Positions 1-8,254 of a DNA stretch of 64,000 nucleotides are shown here, in pieces. The position numbers and the translations under genes are program-made. The notes under the pieces are model-generated. The model saw only the letters and a program-made list of their open reading frames with translations. It searched no databases and was not told the origin of the DNA. Position 1 is the stretch's first letter. Each line of letters begins with the position of its first letter. The stretch spans positions 96,541 to 160,540 of the forward strand of contig NZ_JACHBW010000018.1 in NCBI RefSeq assembly GCF_014200455.1, written 5' to 3'. Source of the stretch: Paraburkholderia bannensis. Its GTDB lineage: Bacteria > Pseudomonadota > Gammaproteobacteria > Burkholderiales > Burkholderiaceae.

Positions 1-1745
1 AGCGCATCGAAGAATGGATTCTCTCCCGCGCCTGTCGAGGTCAGCGCCGTCACATCGGCGCTCACGGCAATCACATGCGGCTTCCTGCCCGCCTTCGCCT
101 GCAGCCCCGCCATAAACGCATACCCGTCGCGCCCCGGCATATGCAGATCGAGCAGCACGACGTCGCAAGGCGTGGCATCGAGGCTCGCCAGCGCGCCATC
201 GGCGTCGCTTGCGGCGAGCGCCGCATAACCCATGTGCGACACCATTTCGCACAGCGACTCGCGCATTAGCGGGTGATCGTCCACTACCAGCACCAGCGGC
301 GGCGCGGCCTCGGCGCACACCGCCGGCACGAGCGCGTGCGGCACCGGCGGCACGACGGCGGTGACCGGAATCGTCACCGTGAAGGTCGTGCCCTCGCCCA
401 CGCGGCTATCCGTTTCTATCGTGCCGCCAAACAGATCGACCAGCCCGCGCACGATCGCCAGCCCCATCCCCGCGCCTTCATAGCGGCGCGAGCGCGATGT
501 ATCGAGCTGCGTGAACTCCTTGAAAATCAGCGGAATCTGCGCGGGCGCGACACCCGGCCCCGTATCGCTCACGACGATTGCAAGCGTCTGCGCGCCGCTC
601 GCCGCAGCCTCGCGCAAGGCAAATTCGATGCGCACCGAACCGCGTTCGGTATAGCGGATCGCATTGGTCACGAGGTTGTTCGCGATCTGGCGAATGCGGT
701 GCGGATCGGCGACCACCGCGCGCTCCGGCCCGCTCCACGCATGGCCGAATTCAAGCCCCCGCGCATGCGCAGCCTGTTCGTTTTGATCGACGATCGATTG
801 CAGCAATTCGCGCGGACAGAACTCCTCCTGGCGCAACTCCAGCTTGCCCGCCCCCAGACGCGCGTAATCGGTCAGATCCCTCATCTGCGCCTCAAGCTGG
901 CGCGCGGCCGTCTCCAGCCGATCAATCACCTTGCGGTCGCTTTCCGAATGCGAGTTGAAGCCCAGCAATTCGATCGACGAGACGATCGCGTGCAGCGGCG
1001 TGCGCAGTTCGTGGCTGATCATGCCGAGGAACGCGTCCTTGGCGTTGCTCGCCTCGCGCGCGGCGCGGGTCGCCTGGTGTTCGGCTTCCAGCGCGGCGTG
1101 TTGCTGCCGGATCAAACGGGTGCGCCGGTAGCCATTCATCACCAGCAGCACGGCCGCCGCCGCTGAGAGCATCAGCAGCACGAGGCCCGCGGCAAACAAC
1201 TCGCGGCGCTTGGCGATGAAATCGCGCCGAATGTCCTCGCGCTCGGTCACATCGGCAAAACGCCGATTGAGCGCGAGATCGGTCACCTCGGCCCAATGGG
1301 TGTCGAGCGCGGTCAGCATGGGCACGGCGCGCGCGGGGTTGTCGGCGAGGGTGGCGATCTGCGCTTCGAACGGCGCGATGGTGGCGTCGACGACGGCGAG
1401 ATCCTGCTGCTGCAGCTTCATCAGGCTCGGCATGCCCGCCAGCCTGCGCGTCGAGCCCTTCATGACGTTGAGCTTCGATTGCAGAACTTCGTAGCGCAGC
1501 CGCACCTTGTCCAGATCGCGGTCGATGCCATCGGCGTAGATCAGCAACTGGCTTTCGAAACGCGCGTAGGCAATCTGCATCTGCGCGGCGTCCCAATAGA
1601 GGCCGTCGTAGTTGCCGGTGAGGCGCTGCACGATCTTGGGATTGAGCAGGTTCGCGTAGAGCAGGTAGCCAACCGCCATCACTGGCGGCGACAGCGCGAC
1701 GATCCAGATCAGCACATGCAGGAGGCGTCGCAGCGGACGATGCAT
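1..1745 (-). CDS. Hybrid sensor histidine kinase with receiver domain (3' end outside window)
   Basis: This is an open frame of about 581 codons that leaves the left edge without a stop. It starts at the ATG whose complement is 1743-1745. An N-terminal membrane segment (about residues 8-28) is followed by a periplasmic helical stretch of roughly 150 residues and a second membrane segment (VLLMLSAAAAVLLVM). The cytoplasmic part has a dimerisation/phosphoacceptor H-box (MISHELRTPLHAI), an N-box (NNLVTNAIRYTE), G1 (DTGPGV) and G2 (GAGMGLAIV) boxes. The C-terminal receiver begins VLVVDDHPLMRE and carries the phosphoacceptor Asp in VLLDLHMPGRDG. It is therefore a phosphorelay kinase. The signal is unknown. 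It lies 10 bp downstream of a secreted molybdopterin-fold protein, probably in the same operon, which suggests a linked function. Its final residues are not visible. Confidence 0.93.
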   Translation of the reverse strand, partial: MHRPLRRLLHVLIWIVALSPPVMAVGYLLYANLLNPKIVQRLTGNYDGLYWDAAQMQIAYARFESQLLIYADGIDRDLDKVRLRYEVLQSKLNVMKGSTRRLAGMPSLMKLQQQDLAVVDATIAPFEAQIATLADNPARAVPMLTALDTHWAEVTDLALNRRFADVTEREDIRRDFIAKRRELFAAGLVLLMLSAAAAVLLVMNGYRRTRLIRQQHAALEAEHQATRAAREASNAKDAFLGMISHELRTPLHAIVSSIELLGFNSHSESDRKVIDRLETAARQLEAQMRDLTDYARLGAGKLELRQEEFCPRELLQSIVDQNEQAAHARGLEFGHAWSGPERAVVADPHRIRQIANNLVTNAIRYTERGSVRIEFALREAAASGAQTLAIVVSDTGPGVAPAQIPLIFKEFTQLDTSRSRRYEGAGMGLAIVRGLVDLFGGTIETDSRVGEGTTFTVTIPVTAVVPPVPHALVPAVCAEAAPPLVLVVDDHPLMRESLCEMVSHMGYAALAASDADGALASLDATPCDVVLLDLHMPGRDGYAFMAGLQAKAGRKPHVIAVSADVTALTSTGAGENPFFDA

Positions 1746-1755
1746 TACGTAAAAC

Positions 1756-2349
1756 TCAAGGCTTGATGGTCATGGAAACGATCTGCCAGGCGAATTTCGA
1801 ATCGCCCGCCGCGCCATCGAGTTCGAGCGGGAACTGGTCGCGCGGATAGATCAGGAACAGCGGGCCGAAGTCGCTCACCTTCAGACGGCGGCCGTTCATC
1901 GCGTAGGCCAGCACGGCGCCGTAACGATCGGCATCGGAGACCGGCACGATGCAGGTGTAGTCGTCGATGGTGTGGATCTCGATCTGGCTGCCGTATGCGC
2001 CCACGGTCGCGAGCACGTCGGCCAGGCGCGGGCCCGTGAAGGTCGAGCGCGGCGTCCAGGTCGTAGCGGTCTCGATCGAATGCTGGGGCAGCTTGAGCAG
2101 TTGCTCTTCGCTGAAGTGATAGGCGGTGTGCGCGGCGTTGTTGGTCACGTGGACCGCGCCGTTCACGTCGAGCGCGAGAGCGCCGCTCTCGCCCGCCATC
2201 GCAAGGCGCGGCAGCGGCAGCGCGGCGGCCGCCAGTCCCGCGAGCGCCATGGCGAAGCGGCGGCGCGCGCCGCTTGCGGGCCGGTCTTGCTGCCGGCTCT
2301 CGTCACGATTCGTTTCCTGCTCATTGCCCAGGACAATCCGATCCTGCAT
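1756..2349 (-). CDS. Secreted oxidoreductase molybdopterin-binding-domain protein
   Basis: 197 residues. The N-terminus carries ARRRF followed by a hydrophobic run ending in LAMAG, which looks like a Tat-type or long Sec signal peptide. The mature part resembles the sulfite-oxidase (SUOX) molybdopterin fold: TFTGPRLADVLATVG, a YTCIVPVSDADRYGAVLAYAMNG stretch split across short segments, and GPLFLIYPRD. It is short for a full oxidoreductase and has no second domain. The Cys in the DDYTCIVP segment is a poor match for the molybdenum-ligand Cys, so cofactor binding is unproven. It precedes a hybrid sensor kinase by 10 bp on the same strand. It could be a periplasmic sensor partner for that kinase or a small redox protein. 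Confidence 0.78.
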   Translation of the reverse strand: MQDRIVLGNEQETNRDESRQQDRPASGARRRFAMALAGLAAAALPLPRLAMAGESGALALDVNGAVHVTNNAAHTAYHFSEEQLLKLPQHSIETATTWTPRSTFTGPRLADVLATVGAYGSQIEIHTIDDYTCIVPVSDADRYGAVLAYAMNGRRLKVSDFGPLFLIYPRDQFPLELDGAAGDSKFAWQIVSMTIKP

Positions 2350-2394
2350 CTGCTCGCCCCCAAGGCGCTAAGTGTTGGTTGTGTGGTATCGCGA

Positions 2395-2460
2395 CGGGCC
2401 GCTTCATCAGCCCGTTACATTCAGCCCGCTTCATCAGCCCGCTTTATCAGCCCGTTCCAT
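2395..2460. repeat. 13-bp tandem repeat (minisatellite)
   Basis: Four near-identical units of CAGCCCGCTTCAT occupy 2408-2460, one with an extra T, and a partly matching unit precedes them at 2395-2407. The array ends in CGGGCC. It lies in the 298-bp gap between the divergent secreted molybdopterin-fold gene and the phosphoribosyltransferase gene, so it may sit in a promoter region. No coding role is seen. Confidence 0.8.
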
Positions 2461-2647
2461 CGGGCCCCATCATGGCCGGCATAGCCAGCGCGGCGGCAGC
2501 GGATCCGTCCGAAGCTCGCCGGTCTGCATCCGCCCGCAAGCATAGGCATAATATCGTCAAACATTACTCCGACAATAGACGTGTTCTTCGCTGACACATC
2601 GGTGAGCGTCGCGTAACTGACCGTCTTCGTGCTGCATTTGCCATCAA

Positions 2648-3595
2648 ATGAACAAACCCGTCGTTCCGCTCACTTATGAACAGCTCGACCATTGGGTCGA
2701 ATCGCTGCAGCCGTTGCTGGTCGAAGAGGAATTCGACGTCGTCGTCGGCATCCTGCGTGGCGGTGCGCCGCTCGCGCTGATGGTTTCGCATGCCACCGGC
2801 GCGAGCGTCGCCTTCCTGCGCTACACGCGCGAGACCCGCGAAGTGCGCTGGGACTCCACGTTGCCGATGCCCGAGCCGGGCGCCAAAGTGCTGCTGTGCG
2901 AGGACATCGCGGGGCGCGGCCATACGCTGGTCGACTGCATCGCCTTTCTGCGCGAACACGGCCTGGTGGTGCGCACGCTCACGGGCGCGTATGACGATCT
3001 GAGCCGCCTGCGCCCCGATTACTCGATCGACGCCAGCGGCTACTTCGCGCTGTTCCCGTGGGAGCGCCAGGCCTACACCGACCGCTATCGCGCGGACTGG
3101 GTGAAAGAAGGCGCGCGTGAAGGCACGCGCATGGCCGACGACCACGAATACACGGTCTACGCGATCGACCTGGACGGCATCCTGCTGCCCGACATCGCGC
3201 TCGCGCGCTACGACGAGGACCTCGAAGCGGCGCTCGCCGAACGCGACGCGCTGCTGCCGCTCGACCGCATTCCCGACATCGACATCAAGCGCACCCGCGC
3301 GATCATCACGGGGCGTCCCGAAGTCGACCGCGAGCGCACCCAGGCGTGGCTCGACCGCCACGGTTTCGGGCATCTGGAACTGATCATGCGCGCACCGGGC
3401 AAGCATGACGACACGCCCTCGGGCGCCGCCGCCCACAAGGCCGCCGCCGCCGTGCGCAGCGGCGTGACGCATTTCATCGAAAGCGATCCGGTGCAGGCTA
3501 TCTATATCGCCCAGCAGGCGCCGCTGCTGCGGGTCATCTGGTGGAACGCGCAGGCGCGCGTGGGCACGATGATCGGCGCATCGGCCTGGGGTTGA
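2648..3595 (+). CDS. Phosphoribosyltransferase-HAD phosphatase fusion protein
   Basis: 315 residues with two domains. Residues 1-150 are a type I phosphoribosyltransferase: VGILRGGAPLALMVS resembles the pyrophosphate loop, and VLLCEDIAGRGHTL is a good PRPP-binding loop with paired acidic residues. From about residue 170 a HAD-type phosphatase follows: motif I YAIDLDGILLPD (DxD), motif II in AIITGRP, a Lys in AAHKAAAAV, and an acidic motif in THFIESDP. The substrate base is not evident. A role in nucleotide salvage or repair, coupling PRPP chemistry to a phosphatase, is inference. The start is the ATG at 2648, with no competing start nearby. It is transcribed alone, followed by a glutathione transferase after about 140 bp. 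Confidence 0.82.
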   Translation: MNKPVVPLTYEQLDHWVESLQPLLVEEEFDVVVGILRGGAPLALMVSHATGASVAFLRYTRETREVRWDSTLPMPEPGAKVLLCEDIAGRGHTLVDCIAFLREHGLVVRTLTGAYDDLSRLRPDYSIDASGYFALFPWERQAYTDRYRADWVKEGAREGTRMADDHEYTVYAIDLDGILLPDIALARYDEDLEAALAERDALLPLDRIPDIDIKRTRAIITGRPEVDRERTQAWLDRHGFGHLELIMRAPGKHDDTPSGAAAHKAAAAVRSGVTHFIESDPVQAIYIAQQAPLLRVIWWNAQARVGTMIGASAWG

Positions 3596-3736
3596 GGGCG
3601 CTCCAGAGTCTATTCTGGGAAGATCGCCCGCCCGGCTCTCGGCCTCGCGATAAAAAACCCGCACCACATCAGGGAACGTTGCGTGTATCGTTTCGGTCCC
3701 TACCTGCCCATTTAGCTGCAAAGGAGAGTGCACCGG

Positions 3737-4363
3737 ATGATCAAGATCTGGGGACGCGCCAACTCGGTCAACGTCCAGAAAGTGCTGTGGTGTTGCGACG
3801 AACTCGGCCTGCCGTTCGAGCGCATCGACGCGGGCGGCACGTTCGGCCAGCTCGACGAGCCGGCCTTTCTGGCCATGAATCCGAACGGCAAGGTGCCGAC
3901 CATCCAGGACGGCAACTTCGTGCTGTGGGAATCGAATTCGATCCTGCGTTATCTGGCGATGCAATACGGCCCTTCGAGCCTGCTGTATCCGAACGAACCG
4001 AAGGTGCGCGCCGGTATCGACCGCTGGCTCGACTGGTCGATCGGCACGCTTGCGCCCGCCGAGCGCCCGCTCTTTCTCGCGCTGGTGCGCACGCCTGCCG
4101 ATCAGCGCGACGCCGCGAAGATCGAAACCGATCTCGCCAGTATGGCTACGCTGTGGGCGCTGCTCGACCAGCATCTGCAAGGCCGCTTCTTCCTGGAAAA
4201 CGAGCGCTTTTCGCTCGCCGATATCGTGCTGGGCTCGTTCGCGCGGCGCTGGTACGGCCTGGAAGGCATCGAGCGCCCCACGCTGCCCAATCTCGATCGC
4301 TGGTATCAGCGGCTTGCGCAGCGCCAGGGTTTTCGCAAGTACATCGACCTGCCGCTCACCTGA
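3737..4363 (+). CDS. Glutathione S-transferase family protein
   Basis: 208 residues, the usual GST length. The N-terminal thioredoxin-like domain begins MIKIWGRANSVNVQKVLWC. It contains NPNGKVPTIQDG and the WESNSILRYLA glutathione-binding segment (Glu-Ser pair). The C-terminal helical domain includes FSLADIVLGSFARRW. The ATG at 3737 is preferred over a GTG at 3728 because AAGGAG at 3721-3726 is spaced 10 bases from it. The likely role is glutathione conjugation or reduction in the cytoplasm. The substrate cannot be deduced. Confidence 0.93.
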   Translation: MIKIWGRANSVNVQKVLWCCDELGLPFERIDAGGTFGQLDEPAFLAMNPNGKVPTIQDGNFVLWESNSILRYLAMQYGPSSLLYPNEPKVRAGIDRWLDWSIGTLAPAERPLFLALVRTPADQRDAAKIETDLASMATLWALLDQHLQGRFFLENERFSLADIVLGSFARRWYGLEGIERPTLPNLDRWYQRLAQRQGFRKYIDLPLT

Positions 4364-4426
4364 GCCGCACGCCTTGCGCCGATGCGCGCGTGCCGCCGGC
4401 GCCAGGCGCGCGTGCGGCACGCCCCG

Positions 4427-4432
4427 TATAAT
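4427..4432 (+). promoter_or_regulatory. -10 element (TATAAT) of the zur-like gene
   Basis: A perfect TATAAT ends seven bases before the ATG at 4439. A transcript starting the usual distance downstream would begin at or next to the start codon, giving a leaderless or nearly leaderless mRNA. No clear -35 is seen at 4404-4409. Confidence 0.55.
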
Positions 4433-4438
4433 CGCAGG

Positions 4439-5077
4439 ATGAAGACAGCAAAACCGTCCCAGGACACTGCGGCACTGCATGCGAACAATGCAGCGGCGCA
4501 CGACCACGCACACGCGCATGATGACGCCCACGAAGCGCACGATCATGGACACGCTCATGGACATGATCACGCGCACGGTCATTTCGCAGCGGGCGGCGCA
4601 TCGCTCGAAAGCGCGCTTGAGATGGCCGAAGCCTACTGCCGCGAACGCGGCGAAAAGCTCACGCCGATCCGCCGCAAGGTGCTCGAACTGCTGCTTGCTT
4701 CAGGTCGCGCGACCAAGGCTTATTCCCTGCTAGACGAAATGCGCCAGATCCACCCGGGATCGGCGCCGCCCACGGTGTATCGCGCGCTGGACTTCTTGCT
4801 GTCGGCGGGGCTGATTCACCGCATCGAATCGATCAACGCGTTCGCTGTCTGCCACGATCTCACGCAATGCCAGCACGGCATTCTGGTGGTCTGCCAGCAG
4901 TGCGGCAACGTCACCGAACTGGACGAGCCGAAGCTGCGCCAGGCGCTGGTCGCGCAGATCGAGGCCGCGGGCTATCGGCTTTCGGGCGATGGCATCGAAC
5001 TCAAGGGCGTCTGCGCGCAATGCCAGGCGAACGAGCAGGCCAGCGCCGAGGGCGCGAAAGCCGCCGCGCATAGCTGA
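4439..5077 (+). CDS. zur: Fur-family transcriptional regulator, Zur-like, with His-rich N-terminus
   Basis: 212 residues. Residues about 21-48 are an unusual His/Asp/Ala tract with 13 histidines. The Fur core follows: a winged-helix segment (LTPIRRKVLELLL, PPTVYRALDFLLSAGLIHRIES) and the dimerisation/metal part with HDLTQCQHGILVV, a CQQCG zinc knuckle and a final CAQC. The FAVCHD...CQHG pattern and CxxC pairs are typical of Zur. It would repress zinc uptake genes when Zn is replete. The His tract could be a zinc buffer or sensor extension. No zinc transporter gene is adjacent in the window. The start is the ATG at 4439, next to the TATAAT. Assignment to Zur rather than Fur or PerR is by sequence feel. 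Confidence 0.88.
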   Translation: MKTAKPSQDTAALHANNAAAHDHAHAHDDAHEAHDHGHAHGHDHAHGHFAAGGASLESALEMAEAYCRERGEKLTPIRRKVLELLLASGRATKAYSLLDEMRQIHPGSAPPTVYRALDFLLSAGLIHRIESINAFAVCHDLTQCQHGILVVCQQCGNVTELDEPKLRQALVAQIEAAGYRLSGDGIELKGVCAQCQANEQASAEGAKAAAHS

Positions 5078-5164
5078 CTCGACCGATCCGATTCACGTCT
5101 GAACACTGCCGCGATTTGAGGCCTTTTTAAGGGCTGAATCGGCTTGGTAAGGTTGCGAATCCCC

Positions 5165-5229
5165 CGCGCGGCTCGCAGGCCGCGCGTGAAGGGCGCAATG
5201 CGGCGGCGCTTGCAACCCGAGCGCCGCCG
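5165..5229. terminator. Two GC-rich hairpins between convergent genes
   Basis: CGCGCGGC/GCCGCGCG around 5165-5187 and a perfect 10-bp stem CGGCGGCGCT (5201-5210) with AGCGCCGCCG (5220-5229) lie between the convergent zur-like and receiver genes. Neither has a T-run, so they are at best weak bidirectional terminators. Confidence 0.4.
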
Positions 5230-5244
5230 TGCCTGGTCAAAACC

Positions 5245-5655
5245 TCAGGACGACTGTCGCGCGTCGATCGCGTCGCTGAGCAACGCGACCAGCGCCTCCG
5301 GCTTCGCGGGCTTGGTCATGAAGTGCTGGAAGCCCTCGCCGATGCTGCGCAAGCGCCAGCTTTCGTCGGTATGGCCCGTAAGCGCCACCGCGACCGCCGG
5401 TGCATGATCGCCGCGAATTTCATGATCGCGCAGGCGCTGGATCAGGTAAAAACCGTCCATCGCGGGCAGATCGAGATCGCATACCACTGCATCGGGGAGC
5501 AGGCTGAGAGCTGCTTCAACGCCGGTTTCGGCGTCCTCCACCGCAACTACCCGGGCCCCTTCCGCTTCAAGCAGCGAAGCGAGGGAATCCCGGCTCTGCG
5601 GGTCGTCTTCAACCAGCACGATGGTCGTCTGGTCGAGCTTGTGTACTGCGTTCAT
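5245..5655 (-). CDS. Single-domain response regulator (CheY-like receiver)
   Basis: 136 residues, one receiver domain with no output domain. The acidic pair is in IVLVEDDPQSRD, the phosphoacceptor is Asp60 in VVCDLDLPAMDG, the conserved Thr is in VALTGHTDE and the Lys in HFMTKPAKPEAL. The ATG at 5655 (MNAVHKL) is chosen because the domain starts a few residues later; upstream in-frame codons add only Arg/Pro-rich sequence. It would act as a phosphorelay or protein-interaction switch. There is no cognate kinase beside it. It follows the photolyase gene on the same strand after about 240 bp. Confidence 0.9.
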   Translation of the reverse strand: MNAVHKLDQTTIVLVEDDPQSRDSLASLLEAEGARVVAVEDAETGVEAALSLLPDAVVCDLDLPAMDGFYLIQRLRDHEIRGDHAPAVAVALTGHTDESWRLRSIGEGFQHFMTKPAKPEALVALLSDAIDARQSS

Positions 5656-5898
5656 TGTGTTTGCTTGAATGCCGTTCTGTCTGTTTGGCTTGCCGCGCGG
5701 CCTGGCAGGCGGCGCGGTTCGCATCTGGCAACCCGGCCGGGCAAGGCGCGAATTCGACGCTGCGAATCCGCCCGTTCATGCCCGGGCGCTCAATTAGAGC
5801 AATATTGATGCCGTGCGTTCAGCCGCACGCACGATAACCGCCGCCGACGTCACGCCGATGACAGCCACACGGCCCTGTTTTTTCTCTTTTTCAGCGAT

Positions 5899-7509
5899 TC
5901 ATGGCTTCGACTTGCGCCCGTCGCCGGCCGGCGGGTTCTTGCCCTTGCCGGTTTTGGCGAATGCTTCGAGCGCGCGCTGGCGCGCCATATCGTGCTCGAC
6001 CACCGGCAGCGGATAATCGATGCCCAGGCGCACGCCGGCTTCTTCCAACTGCGCTTCGCTGGCCTTCCACGGCTGATGAATGAACTTGTCGGGAAGACTC
6101 GCGAGTTCCGGCACCCATTGCCGCACGTAGATGCCGCGCGGGTCGAACTTCTGGCCCTGCAACACCGGATTGAAGATGCGGAAATACGGCGCCGCATCCA
6201 TGCCCGAGCCAGCCACCCACTGCCAGTTGGCCGGATTGCTCGCGCCATCGGCGTCCACGAGGGTGTCCCAGAACCACGCCTCGCCCTCGCGCCAGTCCAC
6301 CAGCAGATGCTTGGCGACGAAGGACGCCACCACCATGCGCACGCGATTATGCATCCAGCCCGTGTGCCAAAGCTCGCGCATCCCGGCATCGACGAGCGGA
6401 TAACCCGTCAGCCCGCGCTGCCACGCGCGCAGCCCTTTGGCGTCGCGGCGCCACGGCATCGCGTCGAACGCCGCGCGCAGATTGCGTTCGGCCAGGTGGG
6501 GCCAGTGGAAGCGCTGGTAGTAACAGAACTCCCGCCAGCCCAGTTCGCTGAGGAATTTTTCGGCGCTGGTCTCGCGGCGCGTGGCCGAACCGCCATGCTT
6601 GCCGTGCTGCGCCGCCTTCAGGGCCGCGAAAGCCTGACGCGGCGACAGCGCCCCCACCGCCAGATAAGGCGAAAGACGGCTGGTAGCGGCGACGCTCGGG
6701 TCGTCGCGTTCTTCGGCATAGGCTTCGAGGTCGCCGTGCAGGAACGCGCGCAGGCGCTCCAGCGCCGCCGCTTCGCCCGCGGCCCACGCGTCGCGCATGC
6801 CGCCCGCCCAGTCGGGCTTTTTCGGCTCGAAACCCAGATCGTCGAGTTTCGATGCCATTTGGGTAAGTCCTGCCGGTAGCCGTTGAAAAATCATCCGTTC
6901 CGGTGCGGGTTCGGGCGGCGGCGGATCACCCGCGCGGCGGCAGGCGCGCCAGAACGCCGTGAAGACCTGGAAGGGTTCGCCCGACTGGTTGAGCACCGTC
7001 CACGGTTCATGGAGCAGCGCGCCGTTGAAGCTTTCGACCGTCAAGCCGTTATCGCGCAGACGCGCCTTGAGCGCCGCGTCTGCCTCGCGCGCGCGGCCGC
7101 CGTAGCGGCGGTTCCAGAACACGCCCGTGGCGCCGCTCGCCGCGATGACCGCGTCGAGCACTTCGTCCTGGGCGCCTTCCACGATCAGCAAACGGCCGCC
7201 GTGTTCTTGCAGCGACGCATCGAGCGCCTTGAGCGAGCCGTGCAGCCACCAGCGCATCGCCGCCCCGGGCGGGCGTTCACCGGCCGCCTGCTGGTCGTGG
7301 ATATACAGGCAGATCAGGGGCTGGCCCGTGGCGGCGGCGTGCGCGAGCGCGGGTTGGTCGGCAAGACGCAGATCGTCGCGAAACCAGACGATCACGGGAG
7401 CGGAAGCGGATTCTTTCGCAGACAAATTCGCAGACAAACTGACCTCGACGATAGGGATGCCGCGTGGCGGCCTCACGGCGGCCTCGGCTTGCGAAGCGCA
7501 GCGTACCAC
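5899..7509 (-). CDS. phrB: Deoxyribodipyrimidine photolyase (class I)
   Basis: 536 residues. It uses light and FAD to split cyclobutane pyrimidine dimers. The N-terminal antenna domain starts VIVWFRDDLRLADQPAL. The FAD/DNA domain contains SRLSPYLAVGALSPRQ, LGWREFCYYQRFHWPH, TGYPLVDAGMRELWHTG, WMHNRVRM, ASNPANWQWVAGSG and YFRIFNPVLQGQKFDP, all hallmarks of CPD photolyases. The start is uncertain. The upstream-most start is a GTG at 7509, giving about 35 residues before the antenna domain, so the true start may lie further in. It is 15 bp downstream of the tetR-type gene on the same strand. Confidence 0.95.
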   Translation of the reverse strand: MVRCASQAEAAVRPPRGIPIVEVSLSANLSAKESASAPVIVWFRDDLRLADQPALAHAAATGQPLICLYIHDQQAAGERPPGAAMRWWLHGSLKALDASLQEHGGRLLIVEGAQDEVLDAVIAASGATGVFWNRRYGGRAREADAALKARLRDNGLTVESFNGALLHEPWTVLNQSGEPFQVFTAFWRACRRAGDPPPPEPAPERMIFQRLPAGLTQMASKLDDLGFEPKKPDWAGGMRDAWAAGEAAALERLRAFLHGDLEAYAEERDDPSVAATSRLSPYLAVGALSPRQAFAALKAAQHGKHGGSATRRETSAEKFLSELGWREFCYYQRFHWPHLAERNLRAAFDAMPWRRDAKGLRAWQRGLTGYPLVDAGMRELWHTGWMHNRVRMVVASFVAKHLLVDWREGEAWFWDTLVDADGASNPANWQWVAGSGMDAAPYFRIFNPVLQGQKFDPRGIYVRQWVPELASLPDKFIHQPWKASEAQLEEAGVRLGIDYPLPVVEHDMARQRALEAFAKTGKGKNPPAGDGRKSKP

Positions 7510-7524
7510 GCGACACGACGAGGT

Positions 7525-8238
7525 TTAAGCAGGCCGTATGCCCTGCGTAATGAGCGCGACGGCGTGACGGGCGATTTCCTCCGCGCCGACGTTGCGCGGC
7601 ACCACATCCTTGCGCCAGACCGGGGCGGTCGCAAGCGGCAGCAACGTCAGCCCGAGCAGCGACTGGAACAGCAGCGAAGGCTCAAGCGCCGGGTTGAGCT
7701 TGCCTTCGCGCTGCCAGCGCACGATCGCCTCGTGGACGCGATGCTGCTGCGCCTGGCCAAAGCGCTCGTGCATACGCTGGCGCAACAGCCCGCCTTCGCT
7801 GATGACCTCGCGCACCCACAACGGCGCAAACCACGGATTGGCCGCACCCACCTCGACAAAACGGCGCGTGAGCGCCGTCAGCGCGGCAACCGGATCGTCG
7901 GGATGCGCCTCGAAGCAACCGCCAAAGGCGGCGCGCAGCGGCAGGAAACGCTCGTCGATCAGGACGTCGATCAACTGGTCGCGTGTCTTGAAATAATAGT
8001 GAACCATCGCGGACGTGACGCCCGCCTCGCGCGCAATCGCGCCAAGCGTGGTGTCGAGAATGCCCTGACGCGCGAACAGCGTGAGCGCGGCCGCAATCAG
8101 GCGCTCGCGCTGCTCCACTCCGCGCACGCCGCCGCTCGGGCGGCCTGGGCGGCGTGCGGCAGGTCTGTCCGATGCCGCACTTTCCTTCGATTCGTTCGAC
8201 TCTTTCATTTCGTTACTTCTTCTGGCTTTGACCGGCAA
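7525..8238 (-). CDS. TetR/AcrR-family repressor
   Basis: 237 residues. A basic, low-complexity N-terminus leads to the TetR helix-turn-helix (RERLIAAALTLFARQG, TTLGAIAREAGVTSAMVHYYFKTRDQLIDVLI). The C-terminal ligand domain is of the family with PWFAPLWVREVISEGG. An alternative ATG at 8208 would shorten it by 10 residues. It is divergent from a 14-helix MFS drug exporter across about 100 bp, so it most likely represses that pump and itself. An AT-rich inverted repeat at 8255-8272 is a candidate operator. Confidence 0.92.
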   Translation of the reverse strand: MPVKARRSNEMKESNESKESAASDRPAARRPGRPSGGVRGVEQRERLIAAALTLFARQGILDTTLGAIAREAGVTSAMVHYYFKTRDQLIDVLIDERFLPLRAAFGGCFEAHPDDPVAALTALTRRFVEVGAANPWFAPLWVREVISEGGLLRQRMHERFGQAQQHRVHEAIVRWQREGKLNPALEPSLLFQSLLGLTLLPLATAPVWRKDVVPRNVGAEEIARHAVALITQGIRPA

Positions 8239-8254
8239 CAGGAATTATCCTAAT

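Noticed and set aside
922..1596. Long minus-strand reading frame with an Arg/Ala-rich product
   Set aside because: It is an alternate frame of the hybrid kinase gene, whose frame has clear kinase boxes.
4381..4425. GTGCCGC/GCGGCAC inverted repeat before the zur-like gene as a terminator
   Set aside because: No T-run follows and it abuts the likely promoter, so its role is unclear.
2564..4582. Long minus-strand open frame over the phosphoribosyltransferase and GST genes
   Set aside because: High GC keeps the antisense frame open; the product has no domain and the plus-strand genes have clear motifs.
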